A stretch of 64,000 nucleotides of DNA from Rahnella laticis (GTDB lineage Bacteria > Pseudomonadota > Gammaproteobacteria > Enterobacterales > Enterobacteriaceae), in assembly GCF_015644585.1 (NCBI RefSeq), contig NZ_JADOBI010000013.1, positions 79,134 to 143,133 on the forward strand, written 5' to 3'. A program made the position numbers and the translations under genes. Below the pieces are notes generated by a model that did not search any database, had not been told where the DNA came from, and saw only the letters and a program-made list of their open reading frames with translations. The number at the start of each line of letters is the position of its first letter. The stretch's first letter is position 1. Below, piece by piece: positions 26,864-36,733 of this stretch.

Positions 26864-27415
26864 GTGAGAAAGCCACTACAAACATACGACCTGAATATTC
26901 CTGTTGACGACTATAAAATGAAAGCCGTCATGGAACGTGATAAGGCAAACTTTGAGTCTCCCAACATCTGGTTTTACGTAGGCGCTGATAGCCGAGATCC
27001 CGGCTTTGCGAAGGTAGGTATTACGATGGGAGATCTCAGATCCCGCTCATACAGCTCCGCAAATCCCAATTATTACCTGTTCTGCGCTTTTCAGTGCATT
27101 CAAGGTACATCGAAATCGCAGCTCGAAAGCATTGAACTTGGTGCTTTAACTCATCTTGATGCTGTGTTCCCGAACCATCGGACTCGTCACATGGAGTCGC
27201 AACGACTGTCAGAGTGTTATTACAATATTGATTTTGAATATTTTTTTTCCTGCCTTCACGACTACCTGCATGATAATCACTACAGTAATTTTCAGACTGC
27301 TGGTTTTGTGAATGAATTAGGTGATGATGACGGTTATGCGCTAGCATGGGAATTCAACCCTCTCTTGCCACCAGAGGTAAAAAGTCGCTTTAGAAGCTTG
27401 ATTCTACGGTATTAA
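26864..27415 (+). CDS. GIY-YIG-like (T5orf172-type) nuclease-fold protein
   Basis: The start is taken as the GTG preceded by AGAGAGGAAACA, giving 183 residues; an upstream TTG would add 14. The segment IWFYVGADSRDPGFAKVGIT, followed by a conserved-looking Arg (DLRSRSYSSANPNY), has the spacing of the GIY-YIG superfamily branch that includes T5orf172/MUG113 domains. A downstream Glu-containing helix (LESIELGALTHL) could supply the metal site. These domains occur in phage and mobile-element proteins. Activity is not shown. Alone it sits between the Gabija unit and the Cry34-like gene. Confidence 0.5.
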   Translation: MRKPLQTYDLNIPVDDYKMKAVMERDKANFESPNIWFYVGADSRDPGFAKVGITMGDLRSRSYSSANPNYYLFCAFQCIQGTSKSQLESIELGALTHLDAVFPNHRTRHMESQRLSECYYNIDFEYFFSCLHDYLHDNHYSNFQTAGFVNELGDDDGYALAWEFNPLLPPEVKSRFRSLILRY

Positions 27416-27488
27416 ATTGCTGCTTCGAGTAGTGCTACAGTTTAACCTTCCCCGTCCGAGACGGATGGGCTTATTGTACATAAATAAA

Positions 27489-27504
27489 GGCCGCTTACGC
27501 GGCC
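27489..27504. terminator. Bidirectional intrinsic terminator
   Basis: GGCCGC-TTAC-GCGGCC forms a perfect stem. On the + strand it is followed within ten bases by TTTATTTTTT, and on the - strand by TTTATTTATG. It lies between convergent genes. Confidence 0.75.
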
Positions 27505-27510
27505 ATGAAT

Positions 27511-27717
27511 TTATTTTTTACCGATTAGCTTAAGAGGAAAATATCCTTTTTGACCGTTATAGTAGCCGCTTTTTACTTCTACTAAAACATATCTAGTATT
27601 ACCTTTATCTAGGATTTTAAAATTCGTCTCAACGTCAATGTTTTTTAAAAGCTCTCCTCTTTCTTTACCATTTTCCCAAAGAAACGTGCCATCACTTTTT
27701 GTGCATTCCATTATCAA
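27511..27717 (-). CDS. Small SH3-like hypothetical protein
   Basis: The 68-residue protein has a beta-rich pattern ending TRYVLVEVKSGYYNGQKGYFPLKLIG that resembles bacterial SH3-like modules (YVLVxVKSG, then GYFxxxLI). It has no signal peptide. It lies 51 bases beyond the Cry34-like gene on the same strand, so the two are probably co-transcribed and may act together. Two ATG codons are possible at the start. Confidence 0.5.
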   Translation of the reverse strand: MIMECTKSDGTFLWENGKERGELLKNIDVETNFKILDKGNTRYVLVEVKSGYYNGQKGYFPLKLIGKK

Positions 27718-27768
27718 CCTCTTTAACTTATTATTTAAAAAATAAAAATTAATAATACCTAATTAAAA

Positions 27769-28122
27769 TCACTCGGGTGGATGTTCAAAACAACGGGATA
27801 CAATTTTATATTGATTCCCGGTAGTCTGAGTTGTTGAATGATCGTATTCTTCTGGGACGGTGAGGGTATAACTGTCGTCGCCTACATATGGGTTGTCAAA
27901 GTAAAATACAAAATCCCCAACTGTAGAGTTATAACTCACAGTACCCTCACAGCCGGTCATAAAGCCATTTGATTCTGATTGAAGTGTAACGTGCCCACCA
28001 GGAGGGATTACTTTAGGTGGGTTTTTAATCCATACGCCATGGTTCAATTCACACTGTGTTTGTGTCCAGGGATATTTTGTTGCATTGGTAATTGTCCAGG
28101 TAAGGCTTCTGCTAGCACCCAT
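27769..28122 (-). CDS. Cry34/aegerolysin-family protein
   Basis: The 117-residue protein contains SNGFMTGCEGTVSY and YFDNPYVGDDSY (about residues 51-85), nearly the same as the core of Bacillus thuringiensis Cry34Ab (SNGFMTGTEGTIYY, YFDNPFAGSNKY), a 14-kDa aegerolysin-type beta-sandwich that acts with Cry35 as a binary insect toxin. The length fits (Cry34Ab 123). Three cysteines (24, 58, 111) are extra. There is no signal peptide. A Cry35-type partner is not in the window, so toxicity is an open question. The ATG follows AGAGAGGACTAT. Confidence 0.8.
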   Translation of the reverse strand: MGASRSLTWTITNATKYPWTQTQCELNHGVWIKNPPKVIPPGGHVTLQSESNGFMTGCEGTVSYNSTVGDFVFYFDNPYVGDDSYTLTVPEEYDHSTTQTTGNQYKIVSRCFEHPPE

Positions 28123-28474
28123 ATAGTCCTCTCTTGGTTAGATTAAATATGATTAATTATCATATGGTTGGGCGTGAAAAAGTTAAATATCTCTAAAGTA
28201 TCCTTCATGTGATACACAATATTAATCAGATATTTATCTTTTCAATGCGAAAATGAAATGATGAGTTCACCACATCTTTAACCAATCATAATATTTAATT
28301 CCTGATAAATGAATGGAGAATATGTCTATTGTATTGCTTTTACCAAGTCAAAATGACTTTCTGTCTGTTTCTTTGTCAGTTTACTCATTATAAAAAAAGA
28401 AGAAATTCTAATAATTGTTTTATTTTTTATTGATATTAGGAAATTCCCCGTCGTTAAAGGGAATTAGGTTAATG
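28123..28474. other. AT-rich intergenic region
   Basis: About 350 bases between the Cry34-like gene and the left end of an IS element. It is strongly AT-rich, and I see no gene. It should contain the promoter of the Cry34-like gene. Confidence 0.5.
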
Positions 28475-28482
28475 TGTAGTGG

Positions 28483-29657
<1,175 letters not shown>

Positions 29658-29730
29658 AATGTCACCTGTTTTGACTATGAGGTGATGATATCACCTCTAT
29701 TCAGGTGGCCAAATTCACTATGCCACTACA

Positions 29731-30317
29731 AATACACTCTCGTTAATAACATAGATCAAGGATTGCCCACACACGATGTATCTGCTTTGCAGGGAAAAAT
29801 GCTGGCCATTTTCATTCGTATGTCACGTGCTGTCCGTGTTCTTGAAATAGGCACGCTTGGGGGTTATAGCACCATATGGATGGCCAGGGCTCTCCCACCA
29901 CATGGAAGAGTAACGACAATTGAATTTAACGAGCATCATGCCGAGGTTGCTCGCCAGAATATAAACAAAGCGGGGCTGGCTGAGCACGTTACGTTGCATA
30001 TTGGGGCAGCACTTAATGTCTTACCCACACTTAAAGCCCCCTTTGACCTGATTTTTATCGATGCTGACAAAGTGAATAACCCACACTATCTTGAATGGGC
30101 TATCAAACTGTCGCAGCAAGGCACTGTTATCGTTGGGGATAACACTGTGCGCGGTGGCGGTGTAATAGACTCCTGTAGTGATGATCCGAACGTTAAAGGT
30201 CTGCGAGAATTTGTTCAGATGATTTCTGAGGATGAGCGACTTGAAGCTACAGCAGTACAGACTGTTGGTGAAAAAGGATGGGATGGTTTCGTCATGGCTA
30301 TCGTTAAAGCCCGGTGA
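29731..30317 (+). pseudogene. O-methyltransferase, 5' end removed by the IS
   Basis: From the IS edge the DNA codes NIDQGLPTHDVSALQGKM, then VLEIGTLGGYSTIWMARALP (SAM-binding motif I), FDLIFIDADKVNNPHYLEW and GWDGFVMAIVKAR, the pattern of the class I O-methyltransferase family (Methyltransf_3). Usual members have about 220 residues, so some 25-40 N-terminal residues and the promoter are missing. The frame is open into the IS, so a fusion could be made from inside it, but it would lack the proper N-terminus. Confidence 0.82.
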
Positions 30318-30674
30318 TTATATTTTTCGCTAAGAAGTACGAACTCACCCCCATCTCTTAATCACAACTTCTCAAGGATTGTCAAAAGCTGTACTGCTTG
30401 AGTTATGGACAGAGCGTCAGCTTCTCGCTCTCAGCAGACATTCATCGTGACGTGGTTCTTGAGAGTTTTCTTCGGGCTTGCTGTTATATCCTGCCTATTC
30501 GTCTATCTGTGTAAGTGTATCCCTCAAGGTACATATGCCAAGTCTTTTTCAATCTGAGTATCTCAAGGGATACCTATCCTCATTTCTTACTGCTACTGGC
30601 AAAGAAGAGGTACCACTAGGCAAACCCACTCTCAAAACGAGACAGTTAATTATTAAGAGGGTCACTCGGAGAGT
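30318..30674. other. Intergenic region before tacA
   Basis: About 350 bases between the methyltransferase remnant and the TacA operator. I see no convincing gene; a 67-codon frame at 30478 has no recognisable features. Confidence 0.5.
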
Positions 30675-30723
30675 GTATTGACAATAGCTACACAACAATC
30701 TAATGTATAGCTGTTGTCAATAC
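30675..30723 (+). promoter_or_regulatory. tacAT promoter inside a 20-base-arm operator
   Basis: Arms at 30675-30694 and 30704-30723 (GTATTGACAATAGCTACACA and TGTATAGCTGTTGTCAATAC) pair at nearly every base. A sigma-70 promoter TTGACA (30678-30683), 17 bases, TAATGT (30701-30706) lies within. TacA or the TacAT complex would cover the promoter, giving conditional autorepression. Confidence 0.8.
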
Positions 30724-30737
30724 AGGAGCTATAAAAA

Positions 30738-30998
30738 ATGCGTGACGCTGCGATTAATTTACGTGCTTTGCCGGAACAGCGTGATCTTATCGATCAAGCT
30801 GCCAGTTTATTGGGTAAAAACCGATCTGATTTTATGCTGGAAGTAGCTTGTGAGCGCGCACAGGCTATTCTGCTCGACCAGGTTTTTTTCCAGTTAGATA
30901 CTGAAAAATTTCATGAATTCACAGCGATGCTTGATGCACCTCAAAAGACAAATCAGAGTCTGGAGCGCCTGATGGCAGTGAAATCACCTTGGGCATGA
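30738..30998 (+). CDS. TacA-type (DUF1778) antitoxin
   Basis: The 86-residue protein has an N-terminal ribbon-helix-helix (about residues 3-48: INLRALPEQRDLIDQAASLLGKNRSDFMLEVA) that binds the operator ahead of it, and a C-terminal tail (FHEFTAMLDAP) that would wrap and block the toxin. This is the DUF1778 family. The gene overlaps the toxin start by ten bases, the usual toxin-antitoxin arrangement. Confidence 0.92.
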   Translation: MRDAAINLRALPEQRDLIDQAASLLGKNRSDFMLEVACERAQAILLDQVFFQLDTEKFHEFTAMLDAPQKTNQSLERLMAVKSPWA

Positions 30999-31474
30999 GT
31001 TTACAATTATCTGCCCCTGAGCCACTGACAACTGCACATATCCTTGATGCTTTTGGTTGTGGGGAATCAACGTTAGATGAATGGTTAAAAAGGCGCGCTC
31101 TGACAAACCATTTAAATGGTGCAAGTCGTACTTTTGTTGTCGCGACTAACGATAAAAGTGTTGTCGGTTATTACGCCCTTGCAGCCGGCGCTGTGTCCCA
31201 CAGGGAAGCAACAGGGGCAGCTCGGCGTAATATGCCTGACCCAGTTCCGGTCATTGTATTGGGAAGATTGGCGGTCGACCTTCGCGCTCAGGGAATAAAG
31301 TTAGGAGCCTCATTGTTACAGGATGCTGTTCTTCGAGTTCACTCAATTGCTGAAAATACAGGGGTCAGAGCATTACTTGTACATGCACTTCATGAACCAG
31401 CTAAACAATTTTATGAACACTACGGTTTTACATCATCGCCAATTAATCCGATGACATTAATGCTTCGCCTTTAG
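30989..31474 (+). CDS. TacT-type GNAT toxin
   Basis: The 161-residue acetyltransferase has the GNAT core: TFVVATNDKSVVGYYALAAG, VIVLGRLAVD, a CoA-binding RAQGIKLGASLLQDA and the end motif FYEHYGF, whose tyrosine is the usual catalytic residue. TacT toxins acetylate the amino group of charged tRNA and stop translation. Its start lies within tacA. The pair would serve as a plasmid addiction or phage-response module. Confidence 0.92.
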   Translation: MGMSLQLSAPEPLTTAHILDAFGCGESTLDEWLKRRALTNHLNGASRTFVVATNDKSVVGYYALAAGAVSHREATGAARRNMPDPVPVIVLGRLAVDLRAQGIKLGASLLQDAVLRVHSIAENTGVRALLVHALHEPAKQFYEHYGFTSSPINPMTLMLRL

Positions 31475-31564
31475 TATTCACATCAACCTTGAAGCATAGC
31501 AAGTGATGAAATCGAAAAAGACAAACAAGAATTCATACTTCACAATGATGAAGTGTGATTTATG

Positions 31565-32644
31565 CTAGTTGTTATTTTTCTGATTTATAAGACTTTTTTC
31601 CATAAGATCAGTCATCGCACCTTCATGAGCCTGAAGATTGCGGATATAGCGCATTAAAGTTTCAGGCTTTTTCCATGTCCCTTCCTGCATAATCTGAGCG
31701 ACGGCATAGCCACGTCCCGCCATGTCCTGTGCAGCTCCTACACGGGCACTGTGACCAGTCCAGGTCATGTAGCGTCCTTTATTTGGGGTGATAGTTTCAG
31801 CTGTTCCAATCGTACGCCAGGCTTGGGTGAAGATAAATTCTATCGCCGGCGTGCTCAGCGGACGGGTGATAGAAAGAGTTGCACTCCCAGAGCGGTGAAC
31901 CGGACAGAAGAGGAAAGCGTCAGGTTCGGGGCTCATACCTGACGCAGACAACCATTCTGACAACCGTCGGGAAGACTGCGAGCTTAGGGATTTGATAAGG
32001 CCCCCCGTCTGAACAATAGTTTTGGTATAGCTTACATTGAGGATGATCCTGCCATCCGGTGCCCGGGAGATGTCTCGAACACGAAGTCGAGCTAATTCAC
32101 TGATACGCAGCAGCGTGCTATAAGCGAGATGCAAAAATGCCAAATCACGTTTGTGCCGAAGCGATATTGAGTCAGACCACAGTGCATCCAGTTTCAGCAA
32201 ATCTTCAAGACGGAAGGGAACCGCCTGACCCGTACGTTCACCGGTTACAACCGCAACACGATTTATCTTCTTAACGGCCCTGAACACCAGCGGTGAGATG
32301 TTAGGAGGGGTGAGACCTGCGTTACGGTGTAACATTGAAATTAAAGAACCGTGCGTGGCAATCGTTGAAGAGGCGCGCCCGTTCTCTTGTAGCCAGTTCA
32401 GGTAATCGCGAAGATCGTCTGGAAGCATAGGCAAAAACGAACGCCCATTCTCCGCCGACCATTTATGGCAAATACGCATCACGCTCATTAGCTGTCGCCA
32501 TGTATTGGGCGAAAATGCTTCCTTGTCCTGTACAAATTCCTTAAGCCTGGCCAGAACATCCTCTTCCGCCTGGATAGCCGGTAGAGTTTGGTGGGTTGGT
32601 GTTAATTTGCCCATATATAGCTTAAAAAGCGAACTCCCGGTCAC
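31565..32644 (-). CDS. P1 Cre-like tyrosine recombinase
   Basis: The 359-residue protein parallels phage P1 Cre along most of its length: AFSPNTWRQLMSVMRICHKW, LPDDLRDYLNWLQ, LAFLHLAYSTLLRISELARLRVRDISR (first catalytic Arg), the WTGHSARVGAAQDMA box (His and Arg) and IMQEGTWKKPETLMRYIRNL (Trp/His position and catalytic Tyr). It has an additional N-terminal 15 residues. Cre-type enzymes resolve plasmid dimers. A lox-like palindrome lies 44 bases upstream of its start. Confidence 0.9.
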   Translation of the reverse strand: MTGSSLFKLYMGKLTPTHQTLPAIQAEEDVLARLKEFVQDKEAFSPNTWRQLMSVMRICHKWSAENGRSFLPMLPDDLRDYLNWLQENGRASSTIATHGSLISMLHRNAGLTPPNISPLVFRAVKKINRVAVVTGERTGQAVPFRLEDLLKLDALWSDSISLRHKRDLAFLHLAYSTLLRISELARLRVRDISRAPDGRIILNVSYTKTIVQTGGLIKSLSSQSSRRLSEWLSASGMSPEPDAFLFCPVHRSGSATLSITRPLSTPAIEFIFTQAWRTIGTAETITPNKGRYMTWTGHSARVGAAQDMAGRGYAVAQIMQEGTWKKPETLMRYIRNLQAHEGAMTDLMEKSLINQKNNN

Positions 32645-33243
32645 TGGCGACGCTACGTAGATTCTGAGAAAAATGCAGGGGATTTACCTTGCAGATTTCA
32701 CGTAGTGAAACCTGCAAGATCTACAGCAAAAAATCATCTACACCTGTAACTACTGGTTAGATTACCAGTTCCTTCAAAAGAAAACTAACTTTATATAAGT
32801 CCCATTATATAAAGTTGAATAAATCTACCCATGTTTAGGAAATACTATAAAATATTCAGTAGAAAGGGCTTTTTTGGGTTATTTAAGCTGCAGGTATAGT
32901 TGACTGTGCTCGAACGCATGTCCGTCGCCATTGCTGCAGACGATCTTCCCACTGTTAGTCTTAGAGACTCTAGGTTTAATAAGCAACGTACTCAAAGCCT
33001 TTATTGTGGCAATCGGCGTAAATATGTCTGACAGACGCTGATAGTCAGCATATCCTCTAAGCCGCTATACTTAACCTAATCCAAGGTGATCGGACGCTTT
33101 AGTACTCAAAATGTGACATGTAAGCGAGTGCACATAATCGGTCATCAATGTTGTGTAAATAATAATAATAGATTTGATGTTTCAATTTCTTGTTATTTTT
33201 CTATACCTATCAAGATTAGCTAAACTATGATATTTATAAAAAT
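32645..33243. other. Non-coding region upstream of the Cre-like gene
   Basis: Some 600 bases between the recombinase and the autotransporter terminator. No gene was seen. It is AT-rich with several short inverted repeats and holds the lox-like site near 32703. Confidence 0.5.
32688..32718. repeat. lox-like palindrome, candidate recombination site
   Basis: CTTGCAGATTTCAC and GTGAAACCTGCAAG are inverted repeats differing at one base, separated by GTA. The total, 31 bases, is close to loxP (34). The nearly symmetric centre would be the crossover spacer; asymmetry from the single mismatch and the GTA core could give orientation. It lies just ahead of the Cre-like gene, as loxP lies near cre in P1. 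Confidence 0.55.
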
Positions 33244-33264
33244 CAGGCCACTAAAGGTGGCCTG
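33244..33264 (-). terminator. Intrinsic terminator of the autotransporter gene
   Basis: CAGGCCAC and GTGGCCTG form a perfect eight-base stem; read on the - strand it is followed by ATTTTTATAAAT. It lies 34 bases past the stop. Confidence 0.8.
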
Positions 33265-33297
33265 AGAGTAATTTTGTTAGGTTATCTGTAATAAATA

Positions 33298-36042
33298 TTA
33301 AAATTCATATTTGATGCCTAAAGCAACGTCACTGCTATTGTAGTTATTACTTCCGAAACGTGTTCCAATATTACCCCAAATGTTTATATTCTTTATAATA
33401 TCACCTTCGGCACCTACACGAACCTCTCCCATATTTCTTGTACCGCTCTGACTTACACGTTCTCCATCCATGCTTGTTGAAAACGCATTGGTATTATGGA
33501 CCCAGTTAGTTTCGATATAAGGACGGAATATTTGATAAGTTTTTTGACCAGGATTTGGATTCTGAGCGATATAAGTTTTAGCACCAAGGCGAGATTGAAT
33601 ATTCCCATTACCTCTAATTATTACACGAGTACCATTATCTTCGGTGTGCTCTTTTGATTTCACTCCCATCCATGTAACTTGTGCATTCGGCTGAAGGTAC
33701 CAATTATATTTCTCGCCGAGTAAAGTTGGTGAGTTGTTAAGTTGAATAGAATAACCAACCTCAACCGAAGCGGTAATGCCTTTAGACCGGTAGTTCTCAT
33801 AGGTCAGTTGATCACCTTTTACTGAGTTATCAAACCAATTATATAATGCCCAACTATCAATATAAAGCCCACTTTTTTTTTGTACATCTTCGAACCATGT
33901 GCCATAAAGACCTGCACTATACCCGCTAATATTACCTTTTGAAGAATACCCTGTAAGCGAGCTATGTGTTCTACTTTTGCTAGTGCCGTATCCAGTCATA
34001 AGACCTAGACTCAAACGGTCCGCTCCTTTTAATTTCCATGATTTGATATCACCCCCAATCTGAACAACATACTGATTACTTTTTGTTTTAAGCTGTCCAG
34101 AAGAAGTGTGCCAATTCGTATGTCCGCCAACATTACGCATCCAAAGCAGGGTATTCTTTTGCTCACCCGTAAATGAATCACGGTAAGTAGCACCTGAGGA
34201 CCGGTCGCCAATACGAGTAGTGAAAAGCGTATTAGCAGCAGCTGCATTAGAAATGTAACTGCCAGCTTCTGGCCGTTCTTGGCTTGAAGCCGAGGGAGCA
34301 GTCGGTGGGACGATCGATGGTACAGTCGGATTGGTCGGGTTCGTATCTTTGCTTGTTAGATACCAGTTTCCTTTGTTTGAGCCAACACCGCGAACTAAAG
34401 AATAATCATAGGCTCCTGCAACAATCCTACTACCCTTGGTAAAGGTTGCCCCGGAATTTCCATCAACAGTAATGACGTTTATACCCTCAACAGTTTGCGC
34501 CCCATGACCACCTAGATTATTGATATATACAGAACTTTCACCATCGCTGTTACCGGTTATTAGTAGCTTGTCAGAACGGGAAGTATCATCGGACAATATA
34601 CTGTTCATTACGATTTTTGAACCATTGTAACCGATATAATTGCCATCAATTGTCAACGTATTGCCTACAGTGTCGGCAGATGATGATAAGGAAAGCGTAG
34701 CGTAGTTATTTATATCACCAGTAAATATGCTTTCGACCATACTGTCATCTTTACTGACAAGTTGCAAAATACCAAAGTTTGTCAAATCACCTACGATACG
34801 TGTGTTATTATATAAATCAATACTTCCAGTAATTTCATTTAAGATAATACCTTGATTCAAGTTTGTGTAGCTGCCTGTATTTACGATAACTCTCCCAGTA
34901 TTAGTAATGTCCATATTCGTGGAATTATCTCCGTCTATTTTTAAAGCCCCTGTGTTTTTAAACGCACCCCCAGAAATATCTACATTCTTAATAATAAAAA
35001 CTCCAGAGTTTTTAGCATCTGTTCCCGAAAGATTTAATAATGAATCTGAAAGCGTAAATGTACCTGTATTCTCAAAACTAGAACCATTTAGACTTATATC
35101 CCCAGATAAACTCATCATTCCATTATTATAAACATTACTATCAGTCATTATTATATTATCGGTACCAGATACTAGACCTCCATTATTTATGGTAGATCCA
35201 GACAGATCAAGATTCCCTGAGAAATAAAAATTACCATTATTGTTAAGCGTTATGTTATTTGCAGTGGTTCCCACGTTATCTTTACAAACTTCATCGTTGC
35301 AGTCACCAATTGTAAAATTAGTGCCTTCGGCGTTGGTAATTTCAGAGTCTGATATGTTATTCCCAAGAGCAATTATAGTACCTCCATTGACATTGCTTAT
35401 GTGAGTATTTTTTGCAATATTATGATACAAATTTATGGATGCGTCATCGTTGGTAATGGCTGCGCCTTCTACAGAATTACCATCAACAACTATCTTACCC
35501 TTATTTGAATTCTCTATTTCTGCTCCATTTGCATAGTTTCCTTTTAACAATATGAAGCTATCATTATTTTTTATAATAGCACCTTCTGCTGAATTTCCTT
35601 CGACAAGTAACGTCCCGCCATTAGAGGACGAAAGTGAAATGAAGTTGGCATTATTATTAAATAAAACAACGTTTGATCCTTCTCCTTCGGAAGAAATTGA
35701 AGAACCGCCAGTGTATGTTGACTCTAAATTATTACCTTCAAAATTGTAAGCAAAAGGAGTTCCCCCTTCTTCAGAAATAAATTCTCCGCGATAATCTGAA
35801 GCTTCAACTCCTATAGCATAGTTAGTAATATGTACAGAGGTGTCATTTTGACTATAGGGATTATTGAGGGTGTTATCACTATAATTCCAGTAAGGATTAT
35901 CTCCTAGATTCTGATAATTATTCCCTGTATTAGATGGTGAAGGCGTTTTATTTCCATAACCGTCCTGAAAAGCAAAGGAGTTGAGGGAAGAGAATAGGCT
36001 AAAAACGATCAAATATTGGGGTTTCTTCTTAAATAAAAACAT
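33298..36042 (-). CDS. Autotransporter adhesin (type V secretion)
   Basis: The ATG after TAAAGGAATTATGT gives 914 residues with a signal peptide (PQYLIVFSLFSSLNSFA). The passenger, to about residue 570, has imperfect repeats of the NxGxF / NSGxF type (FENTGTFTLSD, KNSGVFIIKNVDISGG, FKNTGALKIDG), consistent with a beta-helix. A Pro/Thr linker (about 585-605) precedes an autotransporter beta-barrel of about 280 residues ending in IKYEF with terminal Phe. The gene codes a surface protein, perhaps an adhesin. The DNA is AT-rich. It is followed by a LuxR-type gene upstream on the same strand. Confidence 0.88.
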   Translation of the reverse strand: MFLFKKKPQYLIVFSLFSSLNSFAFQDGYGNKTPSPSNTGNNYQNLGDNPYWNYSDNTLNNPYSQNDTSVHITNYAIGVEASDYRGEFISEEGGTPFAYNFEGNNLESTYTGGSSISSEGEGSNVVLFNNNANFISLSSSNGGTLLVEGNSAEGAIIKNNDSFILLKGNYANGAEIENSNKGKIVVDGNSVEGAAITNDDASINLYHNIAKNTHISNVNGGTIIALGNNISDSEITNAEGTNFTIGDCNDEVCKDNVGTTANNITLNNNGNFYFSGNLDLSGSTINNGGLVSGTDNIIMTDSNVYNNGMMSLSGDISLNGSSFENTGTFTLSDSLLNLSGTDAKNSGVFIIKNVDISGGAFKNTGALKIDGDNSTNMDITNTGRVIVNTGSYTNLNQGIILNEITGSIDLYNNTRIVGDLTNFGILQLVSKDDSMVESIFTGDINNYATLSLSSSADTVGNTLTIDGNYIGYNGSKIVMNSILSDDTSRSDKLLITGNSDGESSVYINNLGGHGAQTVEGINVITVDGNSGATFTKGSRIVAGAYDYSLVRGVGSNKGNWYLTSKDTNPTNPTVPSIVPPTAPSASSQERPEAGSYISNAAAANTLFTTRIGDRSSGATYRDSFTGEQKNTLLWMRNVGGHTNWHTSSGQLKTKSNQYVVQIGGDIKSWKLKGADRLSLGLMTGYGTSKSRTHSSLTGYSSKGNISGYSAGLYGTWFEDVQKKSGLYIDSWALYNWFDNSVKGDQLTYENYRSKGITASVEVGYSIQLNNSPTLLGEKYNWYLQPNAQVTWMGVKSKEHTEDNGTRVIIRGNGNIQSRLGAKTYIAQNPNPGQKTYQIFRPYIETNWVHNTNAFSTSMDGERVSQSGTRNMGEVRVGAEGDIIKNINIWGNIGTRFGSNNYNSSDVALGIKYEF

Positions 36043-36238
36043 ACATAATTCCTTTATGTAGGCTCGAAAGCCGGATACAACACCTGACATCAAGCAGGTT
36101 AACCGCTCGCATTAGATACACTATTATTTAGATTCTATTAAGCATTTGCAATTTAATCACTTTCTAAGCGACGAATTGATATTTCTACGTAATAATCTTT
36201 TATATAATAGCTGTAATATGTGCCACTCAAATACAATT

Positions 36239-36733
36239 CTATTTGAATCTGAATTTAAACTTAAACCATAGTTTACACCAAGACCTAAATTCCATATGGA
36301 AACTTGAAAAACTTTCCATACTCAATTTATTTAATGCATTATTTTTGTGGCTACTGATTGTTTTCTCCTCAATATTAAGAAATTTTGAAATACTTTTTGA
36401 ACTCATACCTTTGCAAAGATTATCTAAAACCAATAACTCACGCATAGTAAGCGGTGGTTTAGGGATGAAGTGACTATTTCCTATAACTTCCATAAGTTCA
36501 TCAGCAAAATCATTAGTGTTGAGGTTCATCGAAATTTTATTCTTTCTGCATATTGCAAATATCTGTATTGGTTCAACAAATAAATTTGGTTTTATTTTAT
36601 CAGGAAAAAAAACATATACGCTACCGTGTCCTGTATAAAAATATTTAATATTGAGGTTCGAAGGTAAGAAACCATTCTTTAACACCTCTTTTAAACCAAT
36701 CTCAAAATAACTATTCTCTGTAATAATCATCAA
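36239..36733 (-). CDS. LuxR-type (GerE domain) regulator
   Basis: The 164-residue protein has a C-terminal LuxR helix-turn-helix (LTMRELLVLDNLCKGMSSKSISKFLNIEEKTISSHKNNALNKL, in about residues 94-137). The N-terminal 90 residues resemble no receiver domain that I can name. It lies upstream of the autotransporter gene on the same strand, about 200 bases away, and is the obvious candidate regulator of it. The two genes are alike in AT content. Confidence 0.82.
   Translation of the reverse strand: MMIITENSYFEIGLKEVLKNGFLPSNLNIKYFYTGHGSVYVFFPDKIKPNLFVEPIQIFAICRKNKISMNLNTNDFADELMEVIGNSHFIPKPPLTMRELLVLDNLCKGMSSKSISKFLNIEEKTISSHKNNALNKLSMESFSSFHMEFRSWCKLWFKFKFRFK

Noticed and set aside
26225..28474. 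Cry35 or other beta-pore partner for the Cry34-like protein
   Set aside because: None of the neighbouring proteins has a ricin-type lectin or Toxin_10-like pattern.
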